Of a stretch of DNA of 21,407 bases, positions 11,061 to 20,900 are shown piece after piece. The translations under genes and the position numbers were made by a program. The DNA comes from Spirogloea muscicola (taxonomy: Eukaryota > Streptophyta > Zygnematophyceae > Spirogloeales > Spirogloeaceae). Every line of letters starts with the position of its first letter. Position 1 is the first letter of the stretch. Location of the stretch: the NCBI GenBank assembly GCA_009602725.1, contig WELB01000022.1, positions 157,708 to 179,114 of the forward strand. Reading direction: 5' to 3'. The notes beneath the pieces are model-generated. The model had not been told where the DNA came from. It worked only from the letters and a program-made list of their open reading frames with translations, and did no database searches.

Positions 11061-11712
11061 GAATTACTCTTCCAGTAGAGGGCGATGGCTGTGATTGGCC
11101 AGCCCAGAAAGAGTAATGAACGAAGCTCGACGAAGCCAGAAAAGCGCAAGAAAATGAAGAAAGAAAGTCGCTCTCCCAAAGGGGCCAAGGGCTGTGAACA
11201 GTCGGCCCGAACACAGTTGACAAGGTCCAAAGAAAGAAAGAGAGGGCTCGCCCAGTGCCCCATGGATGTCAATTGCCAAGAACTCGTCTCGGAAGAACTC
11301 GTCTTCCGGCGGATGGTCGGCGTACTTGATCTCTTTTGCCCGAGCGGCGCAGGCGACCGCATACCCAGCCTTGGTGGCAGACTGGGCTGGGTGGGAGCGG
11401 TCAAATGCTTTGGTTGTCACCACATCCAGAAGCAGACGTGGCCCGCCGGCCTGTGGGGTGGCCACCAGGTCGACGCGACGAGCGTGGAGACCGTCGGCCC
11501 TGGCCTGGAGCGGCATGACGCCGGAGTGCTCCGCTGCCACCGCAAAGCCAGCCTCCACCAGGATGCCGTGCATCGCGTCCCGGAGGCGGTCGTGGGCCGC
11601 CGTCCTCTCGCCGCCATGGGAACAGCGCAGGACGTGAGCAGCCAGCTCGCCAGGCTCGGCCCCTCGCTCGCCACACTGGCAAGGTCCAAAAGCTTCCGCA
11701 AAGCTATTCCGG
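11061..11712 (-). mobile_element. retroelement copy C: zinc knuckle, nuclease domain, tails
   Basis: Most informative copy, on the minus strand. An open frame runs from about 11690 down to about 11237. It starts FGPCQCGERG and AAHVLRC, a C-x-C-x12-H-x3-C zinc knuckle, continues GGERTAAHDRLRDAMHGIL, then RRVDLVAT and PRLLLDVVTTKAFD. The spacing D-x14-D matches the PD-x(12-14)-D pattern of the restriction-like endonuclease of R2-type non-LTR elements. Then come KEIKYADH and the FLAIDIHGALG end block. Downstream are two tail-like hairpins, around 11190-11209 (imperfect) and 11087-11104 (GGCTG / CAGCC). No reverse transcriptase is seen. An RLE-bearing LINE (R2-like or Dualen/RandI-like) is the best fit. 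Confidence 0.7.
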
Positions 11713-11724
11713 TAGGAGAAATAC

Positions 11725-12240
11725 TCAGTAACCTCTGTTGAGGAGCCATTAATCAGATAGACTAGCAGCCGCAGTTCCCCTGACGAAAGCCAGAGGCTGC
11801 AGCTAGAGCACGGCCAGCATGCAGATGCAAGGCGTGGGCCATGGACCGCTGAAGCGCAATGGACAGGCGCATGCAGAGGACCTGAGCTAGCGAGCCAGCG
11901 GCGTTGAAGTCGGTCTGCTCACCTCGCCTGCGAGACACAGCGCGTCCCCCCAGCCGGGCCAGCAGGTCTAGCCACTAAGACTTGGAAGCCCCGTGCACAT
12001 CGACGGCCAGTGGGACGAACTCGTCCCCTTCCGGGTGGTCCGCGTACTCAAGCTGCTCTGCCACGAGCTGCGTTCGCAGCTGCATGTCCAGCCTTCGGGG
12101 CAGAGAGCCCCGTCTGGATTGGATCGGAAAACCATGGTAAACCACATCTGCGGTGACAACGTCGGCGATGACTTGCGGGCCGCCGCCCGGCGTGGTGGCT
12201 ACCAGGTCGACCTGCCGAGTATGGGGTTCATCAGCCCTCT
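11725..12240 (-). mobile_element. retroelement copy D: nuclease domain and C-terminus
   Basis: Minus-strand copy, degraded. From about 12235 it reads RQVDLVAT, GGGPQVIADVV (again D-x14-D), YADHPEGDEFVPLAVDVHGA, then a C-terminal block like that of copy B (MRLSIALQRSMAHALHLHAGRALAAAS) and a WLLNRGY-like end at about 11727. It has no tail of its own: copy C begins within about 35 nt of its end. Its 5' end meets copy E head-to-head at about 12240. It is diverged from copy C and older than A or B. Confidence 0.68.
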
Positions 12241-12530
12241 GCTGCGGTCCATGGCCCACGCTCTGCATCTGCGAGCTGGCCGTGCTCTCGCTGCGGGCTC
12301 TGGCTTTCGTCAGGGTGATAGCTTTCCGGCAGCTAGTCTGTCGGATCTGCGGCTCCTCACTCGTACTTACTGAGTGATCCATCCTCCCCCTGTTTTACCA
12401 TAGCATCCTCAGGCCCCTTTGTAGCTGCTCACCGCTCTTAGGCCCCTCTGAACCTTTGTGAATTCTTTTTGGGCTGGCTTTTCGCAGCCCTTGCCCCCAT
12501 TGGGAGTGCCACTTCTTCTGCTGAGAACTT
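12238..12530 (+). mobile_element. retroelement copy E: C-terminus plus 3' tail
   Basis: Plus-strand copy starting inside the RSMAHALHLRAGRALAAGSG block and ending SLSDLRLLTRTY with a stop at 12373. The 3' UTR follows, with TTCTTTTTGGGCTGG and hairpin arms GGGCTG (12471-12476) and CAGCCC (12485-12490) around an 8-nt loop. It is head-to-head with copy D and tail-to-tail with copy F. The open frame extends upstream of 12238, but that part is antisense to copy D and not part of this copy. Confidence 0.7.
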
Positions 12531-12599
12531 TGCAGGATGGGCATGATGGACGTGTTCTTGATCACCGGCATGTACCCTGCCTCCAGGAAAACCACAACA

Positions 12600-12850
12600 G
12601 CTCTTCCACTTTAAGGCAGTGGCTGTGAAAGGCCAGCCCATTCAGCTTCTTGGACCAGGTCCAAAGAGCCGAATGGCGCCTGAACCACACAGCTATGCAC
12701 GAGACTTCAGTGGATGGAAGCATTAGTAACCCCGACTTAGCAGCAGCAAGTTGGAGTAACTTGCAGCTTGAAAAGAGGGCCCCAACGAGAGCCAGAAGAA
12801 GCAGCCATAGCGTGGCCTGCCGCAAGTGCACTGCAATGCGCCTTAGCTGC
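12600..12850 (-). mobile_element. retroelement copy F: ORF end plus 3' tail
   Basis: Minus-strand copy with an AGHAMAASSGS-like remnant of the C-terminal block, then SYSNLLLLSRGY and a stop around 12730, then a tail with CTCTTTGGACCTGGTCC and hairpin arms GGCTG (12621-12625) and CAGCC (12634-12638). It shares the SYS-x-LLLL wording and the AACCACACAGCT tail word with copy H, so F and H form a sub-group distinct from A, B and E. It is broken and truncated. Confidence 0.62.
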
Positions 12851-13036
12851 AGCCTCCGGGTTCCGTCAGGCGACATAATTCCGCCCTCTGGTTATGTAGA
12901 CTTGCACTTACTGACTAGAGGTTACTGAGAGACCGCTTGCTGACGTCTTAGATATTAATTCCTTACTTTCTGTGCCATCCGGCCCTTTCAATCTTGTCCA
13001 TTCCTTTGGGCTGGCCTCTCACATCTGGGCTGGCCT
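12838..13036 (+). mobile_element. retroelement copy G: ORF end plus 3' tail
   Basis: Plus-strand copy that starts at a LAAASGFRQ-like remnant, then GYVDLHLLTRGY with a stop at 12928, then a short tail with TCCATTCCTTTGGGCTGGCC at about 13000-13016. It is head-to-head with copy F near 12845, and its tail abuts the tail of copy H. The GGGCTGGCC word is repeated at 13026, so no clear same-strand hairpin is left here. Confidence 0.6.
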
Positions 13037-13445
13037 CGAAGTGGCTCTCCTTAAGTGGGTAGGGGCTAGGAAATGCCAGCCCAAAAAGTATGGACAATGT
13101 CCAAAGAGCCAAAGGGTGCAGAAAAGACAAACCACACAGCTGGACACTACACGACCGCAGATGGAGCTCAGTACCCACGATTGAGCAGCAGCAAGTCCGA
13201 GTAACTCGCAGCTGGGAAAGAGGGACTCCGTCGAGAACAGCCACTGCCGTCACAGCCACTGCTGTCAGCCGCGGCTTTCTTCCAATTTGGACGAGCTGCT
13301 TTCTGAAGGCCGAACATGGCATCGCCGAGGAGGTCATCGGCTGCCGTTCGCTCGCCTCCATTTGCACAGGGGAGGACGTGCGCCGCCACGTGCGCCGCCA
13401 TCTCCGGAATGTAGACAGGGTCCGAAAGGGGCTGAAATGCGCTGA
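13037..13445 (-). mobile_element. retroelement copy H: zinc-knuckle fragment, ORF end and tail
   Basis: Minus-strand copy. Near 13440-13330 are an FGPC block and AAHVLPCANGGERTAADDLLGDAMF, clearly the counterpart of AAHVLRC and GGERTAAHDRLRDAMHG in copy C. The nuclease core is missing. PAASYSDLLLLNRGY follows with a stop at 13168, then a tail with CTCTTTGGACATTGTCC and a short GGGCT/AGCCC hairpin (13078-13082 with 13063-13067). It is an internally deleted fossil lying about 400 nt upstream of the monooxygenase start. Confidence 0.65.
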
Positions 13446-13631
13446 AACACGTAACCAAGAGCGGGCGGGCTGCGCGCGGAGCGACCGAGCATTGTAACCG
13501 GGCCCTGGCCAGATCGGGACGGGCTGCAAGCGGAGGAGAAAGAATCCATGGACTGGCAGACCGAACCCACGAGGCACAAGGCGTGGGGGCGGGCTGAGAC
13601 CCGGCCGGGCGCACAAATGTCTCCTTCGCCT

Positions 13632-13670
<39 letters not shown>

Positions 13671-13861
13671 TCAGCGCGCGCGGCGGCGCCTGCCCGGCCG
13701 GGCGAGGCGCCGCCGGAGTCCTCGGGCCGCTGCCGGTTCCGCTGCATTGCTGTGGCGGTCCCCGCGCCGTCTCCCCGCTTGGCCTCGTCTCCTCCGCCGG
13801 CGCTGCAGGGCTAGGCGCGCGCTTCTTGCCTTGTGGCGGCGCTTCGGCGGGCCGTGTCAAC
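13446..13861. other. upstream region of the monooxygenase gene
   Basis: GC-rich spacer between copy H and the first ATG of the monooxygenase. It should contain that gene's promoter and 5' UTR. Apart from the CCG microsatellite I see no TATA box or other defined site. Long open frames on both strands here come from base composition. Confidence 0.4.
13632..13669 (+). repeat. CCG trinucleotide microsatellite
   Basis: About twelve to thirteen CCG units upstream of the monooxygenase start. It resembles the GGC run at the 5' end of the ATX-like gene; such repeats are common near 5' ends in GC-rich algal genomes. Confidence 0.9.
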
Positions 13862-16800
13862 ATGCTCGGCCCCGGCATGGTCGCCGCGCCGACCGACGGC
13901 GACGGCTGCGCCGCCACCGCCGCCGTCCTGGCGACGCCCCCGGGGAGCGCGTGGCTGGACCCCCGCGGCGCACGAGGCTCTGCTTCCCGGCATGCCGCCG
14001 CGGCGGTCTGCTTGAGCTCGGATGAGCGAATGGCGTCCCAGGCGGCACATAGCGGCCGAGAGCCTGGGGATGTCTCGCTGCGCGACGAGCGCCGGTGGCT
14101 CCTTCCTGCATCTTCTGCGGAGCGCAACAGTGTGCTTTTCCTGCCAAGCGAGCCAACAAACGAGCGCGGCGGCTCTCTGCCGCGCCAGCAGGCTGGCAGT
14201 GACGAGGCAGCTCAGGACGCTTGCAGTCGCGTCAGCTCCGACCAGTGGAGGCCACCATCTGCTGACCGCACTTCGTCTGCTAAGCGAGTGGCTGTGATTG
14301 GAGGAGGTGTCAGTGGCATCGCAGCCTGCAAGGTGCTGAGTGAAGACGGCCACAACGTCACAGGTTAGTGGGCGATGGGAGCCCCCAACAGGTGCTTTTG
14401 TGTGCGCGGAGGAAGGGCAGTCACCTCCAAGGCCTCGGCAGCAGTATCTGAAGGCTCTTCGTGCTCTTCCTCGGCCCCGCAGTCTTTGAGGCCAGGGGCA
14501 GCATTGGCGGCATCTGGTCCCACACGTACCCATCGACGGCGCTCCAGACTCCTAAAGAGGCTTACAGGTGACGCATACGGCCGCGACTGCACTTGTTGGG
14601 CCGCCGCCCAGTAGTCATGGCTGGCAACGTCCATAAGAAGTACAATTGCTTCTAAATGGCCACATAGAATCTCAATCTGGGATATAGGTAAGAGGTAAGG
14701 GTGCCCAGCTGCTCATGTCTTGGATGTCATTGAAGCCGCAGCCTGGAGTGTTGGCAGGTTTTCGGACTGGCCGTGGCCGGAGTCGGTGCCAACGTTCCCG
14801 TCGCATGAGCAGGTCATGGAGTACCTGAGCACCTATGTCCGGCACTTCAATCTCGGGGCAAGGTTTCGGCTGAACACCCGCGTGATGAAGATGACCAGAC
14901 TCCGAGGTGAAGTTGTTCAACAGGATCTGCGCAATCCATGTATAAAAGCCATCCAATGAGTGGATGCACAATCTTCTTTCCAAGACGGATGCTGATGAGG
15001 AGCATGGGCAAGGATTTGTAGCAGCTGATCGAGTGTCGTGAAGAAGAGGAGCTCGGACACTTATTTACTTGATATATCGCGCTGGGCATTTGTGCAGTTG
15101 CACCTGGAGGCCAAGCAGGTTGGAGCCTGATACTGGAAGAGCAAAAACCCGGTAGCTTGCAACCTCAAGAAACAGTGCAAGAGGTGCGACTGTAAGGGAT
15201 GTGTAGTGGAACTCTTGCCAGCCCTGAGTTGCATGCAAAGATTGTTTCAAATTTGCCTTGGTGATATTCGCGTTAAATATTGGACTACTGTCTGCTGAAT
15301 TGCTGATTGTGCGCGTGGCACAGCAGTTCGACTTCGCTGTGATGTGCTGCGGGTGCTTTGGCGATGTCCCGAAGCTGCCGTGCTTTGAGCCAGGCAAAGG
15401 GCCGGAGGTTTTTCAGGGGACGACTTTACACTCAGCCCAGTACTCTGAGCTGGACAAGGCTGGCACTGAGAAGCTCTTGCATGGCAAGAAGGTTGTGGTT
15501 GTTGGCTACCAAAAGACCAGCATTGATGTAGCCATCGAGGCCGCGGAAGTGAACAGAGGTCCACACAAGTTCTACCAGACCCCTGCATGCCACTGTTTCT
15601 GTGCAGGTGCCATATGTGATGTGTTGCTCCATTGACACTGGCTGCAGTATATTTGTCTAAGGTTGCAATAATCGACCTCGCTGGCCTCTCTGCTTGCAGA
15701 TGTCGCCCACGCCAGTTGCACACTCCTTTTTCGGAAGCCACACTGGCTCCTCCCTCGGTCGCAGCTGCTCTATGGCCTACCCTTGAGTTACCTGATATTG
15801 TCGCGGTTTGCCGAATTCTGGGTTCCAAAGCCGGGCCAGTCACGACTTGAGACACTCAAGCAAACACTCCTGTCCCCTCTGGTGCATCTCCGCCACCAAG
15901 CCCGTGGATTGTTTGCAGCATGTGTTCACTAGCTGTGCAACTTGCGCAAACGGCAGTTGTTGGGAGGTCGAGGACCATGTGGTCTTGGTAAAGCAAGGCA
16001 GCGGAGCTTACTTGGCAGCATTTGACTTGGTGCAAAGCTGGCCGTTGGACGCTTCTAATATTGCTCAAGAAGCCTGTGCGGTGCCTCTTCTTTCCAGAGG
16101 TCCCTGTACTTTGGCCTCATTGAAATGTACCTGCTCTACAACTTCCCGCTCAGGAAGTACGGGCTGGTCCCGGAGCACTCGTTTTTCCAGGACCTTTCTG
16201 CGTGCATCCTTCCCCAGCTGCCCGACAGCTTCTTCGCGCTCATTGAGCAGGGAAGCATCCAGCTTCAGGTACTGGGCGCCTGACGCTGACCTCCATGCAT
16301 GCAGGAATATGTCGATTGCGCCTGAGTTGCTTGCCAGAGCCTGAGGTCAGATGGTTGACTGCAAAATGTGCACCGTCCTGCAGCAAAGCACGCAGTGGCA
16401 CTTCACACGCAAGGGCGTTGTCCTGATGGGCGAGAAGGAGATTGAGGCTGACGTGGTTCTGCTCTGCACTGGCTATGATGGTGCTTCGAAGCTCAAATCT
16501 GTACTCCCCTGTGAGTACAGGGATTGCCTAAGTACTCCAGGGGAGTGTCTCTATCTTTACCGGTGAGTGGTGCAGCCTTGACCTTCAGTAGCACTCTGAC
16601 GACAGTCTTACAGCATACAATATGCAGCTGACTTCACTACATGGCGCGCACCTTGCCGCTTGCATCTTGGCCCAGAGGCAGGCACCTCCTTCTTTGTCCC
16701 TGAGCCCCGGCCCCTCTACATTTGGTTGTTGCCGATCTAGCAGGGGCATGCTTCACCCAGAGATACCGGATGTTGCCTTCCTTGGTTACCACGAGGGCCT

Positions 16801-17508
16801 TTCAGCAGTGCAAAGTGCAGAGATGGGATCAAGGTGGCTTGGGAAAGTCATATCCGGCACTCTGGTACTTCCTGGTGAGTCCCTATCCGCTTGGGAATGC
16901 TCCTGAGCTGATTCCAGAAGCCAACCAATACTGGAGTGGAGGTTGGTGCAGTAGTTGTTGCTCGCAAGACAATTGAATGGCCTCCTTGCTGTGCAATATC
17001 TGTACGTGGCACTTGCGAGAAATTTGCTCTTGGCCTACACAAGCTAATGTATCACGGGGTGGGTGCAGCTGGTGAGGTCATGGAGAGGGAGAGGCAGCAT
17101 TGGCGAGCCTACAAGCAAAGGCAAACTCCATTCTTCCGTCGCGTGTCCTGCATCGCTCCTGTCCACATTTGGCACTACTCCACTCTTTGCCAAGACATGG
17201 GCTGGAACCCCCGCAGGAAGCCGGGTTTCTTGGCCAACATATTCGCCCCACACTCCAGCATGGACTACTGCAGCCCTGCAGTAGTGGCTGACGAGCATGT
17301 TGAAGTGAGCTTCAGTAGCCCAGCTTGCAAAGAACAAGCACTTGTACAGGAACCTTCAGCAAGGCAGTGCCTCCACCATTGGGCTGCTGAAAAGCTCCTG
17401 CAAGTCTGCGGTTGGTGGCTTGTGCTGGAGGCTGTTGTCACGGGCGCCCTCAGAGGCAAGGGCAGCCGACAAGCTGGGCCTCCAGTATGCGGAGCCAAGG
17501 AAGACTGA
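13862..17508 (+). CDS. FMO1-like flavin-containing monooxygenase
   Basis: FAD- and NADPH-dependent monooxygenase of the plant FMO1-like group; the substrate is unknown here. Exons: 13862-14363, 14483-14567, 14758-14906, 15098-15183, 15324-15558, 15700-15881, 16098-16268, 16351-16562, 16744-16874, 17069-17508 (2193 nt, 730 residues). Visible motifs: FAD Rossmann [35 protein letters not shown]; the FMO signature F-x-G-x3-H-x3-Y as [16 protein letters not shown]-site [27 protein letters not shown]; the ATGY-like [46 protein letters not shown]. Usual length is about 500-550, so there are extra segments: about 140 residues before the Rossmann fold (Ala/Ser-rich, no clear signal peptide) and about 70 after the conserved C-terminus. 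ATGs at 13877 or 14030 are alternative starts. The exon at 15098-15183 is the least conserved and rests mainly on phase. Confidence 0.9.
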
Positions 17509-17985
17509 CGGCGTTTGTACATACATACATATTCTTATACATCCTGAAAATGACACCTTACCTTGCCTGCATCTGCAATGCATCAGTTCAACCTGCAGGC
17601 TATGTCACTGTCGGATCTTAGTCTCGAGCAACCTTATATTTCAAGGGGATCAGCAGAGCCACAGTATTGGGCAAAGTCACGAAGTGCATACGCAGCCTGC
17701 AGCTTTTGATTGGAAAGAATTTTGGCTGTAATTGATATAATTCGAGGGCTGTGAGGCTGTACTAAGCATGGCCCAGGAGGCCAATTTGAAATAGCCAGCT
17801 GGGCACTCATGGAGTCTAGAAGAATACATGTGGAATTGATAAAGATCAGAGCAGCATTGAGGTCCCCTCATGTTCCCTTGACCTGCCAAATGAAGGTTGT
17901 TAGCTTTCACAATGCAGGAGGCCAATGAGCTGGGCACGATTGTAATCAGAGGGGTTGTTGGAGCTGCCGCAGGTCTGTATGTCTC
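17509..17985. other. convergent intergenic spacer
   Basis: 477 nt between the stops of the monooxygenase and the polygalacturonase, which face each other. It contains a short TACA microsatellite (about 17518-17533) and two similar words with AGGAGGCCAAT followed by AGCTGGGCAC, near 17775-17806 and 17908-17937. No gene is seen. Confidence 0.6.
17727..17731 (+). terminator. candidate poly(A) signal TGTAA for the monooxygenase
   Basis: TGTAA about 220 nt after the monooxygenase stop, a normal distance for a chlorophyte polyadenylation signal. A second TGTAA at 17941-17945 is farther away. Confidence 0.4.
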
Positions 17986-20900
17986 TCAGCACTGGGGCTC
18001 AAGAGGTGTGTAGACAGAGGGATCAAGCAGAGCCGCTGGCATAATGCTGCCAGGCGGGCTGTTGCTGGAGGAGCTGTCACCGTAGGCCTGCCAGCATTTG
18101 GATGTGACAGATGTGTAATGGCTGGTGGTATCGAGCGTGATGTCGACAGCGATGATGCTCACGTTGACACACGGGTCTGCAGTGAATCAACCCAGAGTGG
18201 TTCAAAAAGCAAGGAATGAGTTGCTCAATACTTCTTGCTGATGTGAAATGAAGAGATCATGAACACTGGCGACTCGAGTAGAGAGTAGTGACTCGAGCAG
18301 TAAATCTTCAAACTGCAACAGGTAAAACCTCTGATTTGCATGCCAAGCAAGCACGCTTCCATCAGCACTTGCAGCTCGTAGACTCACTTGTGTCGCTGCA
18401 AAATACTGAAACAGCTGTGCCAGTAGAGGTCGTGCCCGTGATGTCCTGGAACACGATATTGCTGACCTGCAGACAGCATAACGAGGGGGATTGCTTGACA
18501 ATGCATTACAATCACAAATAGCTATAGTCTTGTCCTTATTGTGAAGGGTGTTAAGGGTACAGCAACATGCACTAACCAAAGCTGAAGATTGACTTGCTAC
18601 ATGTGCATTGCAGTTTCTACAACTGGCAGATGGGTACCTGCACTGCATCTGTAGCATTCTTGCACGACAAGTCGCACATTTGGTCGCAGTAGAACTGGTC
18701 AATGACGACTGGGAGAGCCACGGCCACCATTGTCAGCTGACTGAAGGTGATGTCATGGACACTGCCCTGCCCACCCTGCTCGACATACCACCATCAAAAG
18801 CTCGACATACCACTCACCATGTTGATTGTCAAACGAGATTTCAATATCATATTTCTTCCTCGCTAGGGATCCTGCTGACCAGGAACATCGCGCTCTCATA
18901 GGCCCCTTTCTGCAATGATGTGATTACAGGTTCATTCAAAGAGGCAGGGTAATTGCAAACTCACCTGCCAGCTCTTGATTCGGGCACCATTGCTGGTGCG
19001 CACGAATGTGATTGCCTTCACAGTTATGTTGCTAACGCAGGAGTAGTCTCCGCCCCTGCCTAAACTTCCAATACTGCATCACAAGTTGTGCACACTACAG
19101 CTGTAAGCACACCACCAGGTCGAGCTTCCGACACAGGACGAGGCTTATTACTTTAAGCTCATATTGCTCTCGATAGCCCATGAAGCTTTCATGCCTCACC
19201 TGATGCCGTGCCCAGGGCCACAGTGTGAATCTTGCACAAGCACTCCAGTCGTGCCATTCTGGATGGAGACACAGTCATCTCCAACTCCAATGTTGCAGTT
19301 CTGGATCACCACGTTCTGTGACCTCTGGAGATGTATACCATCCGTGTTGGGGCTGCATAAAGTATTGTGTGGGAAATGCGCCAGGAGAGGTTAGTGATGA
19401 GCGTATAGTTGTGCTCCCGAGCCAATGAGGTACTTTTGGGATGCTGCTATTTATGTCTTTTACAAGCCCAAAGCTCTTTGGTGTCGTCAGTGCATGATGC
19501 AATCTGGGTTGGTAGTGTACCCATCAGCTGCAATTCAGTGCCGAATTACGTGATCTGTCAGTACCTATCGGCTGGAGCAAGAACTGTAACGCCATCAACA
19601 AGAACCCCCGAGCAGTGGTCGATGACGAGGTGGAAGAGTGGGCTGTTTTGTATTGTCACGCCCGTCACTTCCACATTGCGGCAGCCATAGATGTAGATGA
19701 GCTGGTGACATCAGGAGGCACAAAACGAGGACCCAACATATTAGGATGTGATGAATCAGGCTTGCATGCTCAGCATGCACTTGACAGGCTATCTGTAAGT
19801 TTCTGACATCTTCCACTTTTCACTTCTCTGAGCTTCTTTCCTGGGACATATGCTGCTATTTACAAAGTAGCAACTCGGTAAAGCAGGCACTTGCCTTGAT
19901 ATCCTGTGTGTACCCCAGCTGGTTCTTCCCACACGTGACTAATTTCCGGCCCTTGCTTGGTTCGCTGCCATCCCAAAACACGGAGCCTCTGCCATCGATC
20001 ACCCCGCCACCCTGTTCATATGAAGGAAACTGCTGGTAACAGAGACAATAGGACCAGCCATGCCTAGGTGACTGACTCTTCTCTTATACTTTCGCTGTCA
20101 GAGAACATTTGTGATTAGAATCGATCTGCAACAGGAAAACCCAAAGGCCTTTGAATCTACCGAGAATCTCAAAATGGGACCTAAGATGAAGTTTAGCTCC
20201 CTCGTTGATGGGTCATGTTCAGCGTTCTCATCACTCAGCCGCGCAATTATGCAGCCCAATGCATGCCAACCTTGATAGACAAGTTGTCAATGCTCTGGAT
20301 CAGCAGCCAGTACTGTCAGCGGGTACGGCCAGCCAGACATGGTCGATGGGGCCACAATAGCGCCGTCGACCTGCAATGCTCGATGAAGTGCAGAGAAGGT
20401 AAGGTCAGACACACGGCCAAAGTGAAGAAGGAGATGCTAAGTAGCACTTTACTTATTTGCGCAGGACTTCAGCAGCACGTACCCAGAAGGTGATGGGCCC
20501 CATGCAGGGCCCCGCCGCAATGATGGGCTTCATCTTGAAGATGAGGCCAGGGGGAACATACACAGTACCTCCGCCGACGGAGCTGAGACAGCACAAAAGC
20601 AAGGAGCAGGAACAAGCGCGAGCCCAAACTCGTGGCCAGTCAAGGTCCACTTGTGTGGGCCTTTGTGAGCACATGAGACGTGCAATGCCTACGTCCAAAG
20701 TACACCTCCATGCAGCAATGCAGATGCAACTTCAGCCGTGCCCTCCCAGTCAGCGTGACTCTATGACTAGCAACCCTGCCTTCATGATCTGTTTATCACG
20801 GTTTATATCTCCACCCTGCTGGAACGGCATTGCCAGCTCCCCGAGGTTTCTCTCATTGTCTGTCTCTGTTGTCGAGTTTCGGATAGCCAAAGGTTATCTT

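Noticed and set aside
10335-13445. DNA transposon or MITE with terminal inverted repeats
   Set aside because: Inverted repeats are abundant, but the repeated unit has polarity (ORF end, stop, T-rich UTR, hairpin), and variable 5' truncation. That fits retroelement 3' ends better than TIRs. No transposase or consistent target duplication was seen.
13168-14127. Open frame of 319 codons on the minus strand
   Set aside because: It is a chance run from antisense of the monooxygenase first exon through the CCG repeat (read as polyalanine) into retroelement copy H. Only the last part is a recognisable element remnant.
20310-20330. A 14-nt GT-AG micro-intron in the polygalacturonase exon
   Set aside because: GTACCCGCTGACAG has intron-like ends, but removing 14 nt does not bring VDGAIVAP and YWLLIQ into one frame, and the length is far below the other introns.
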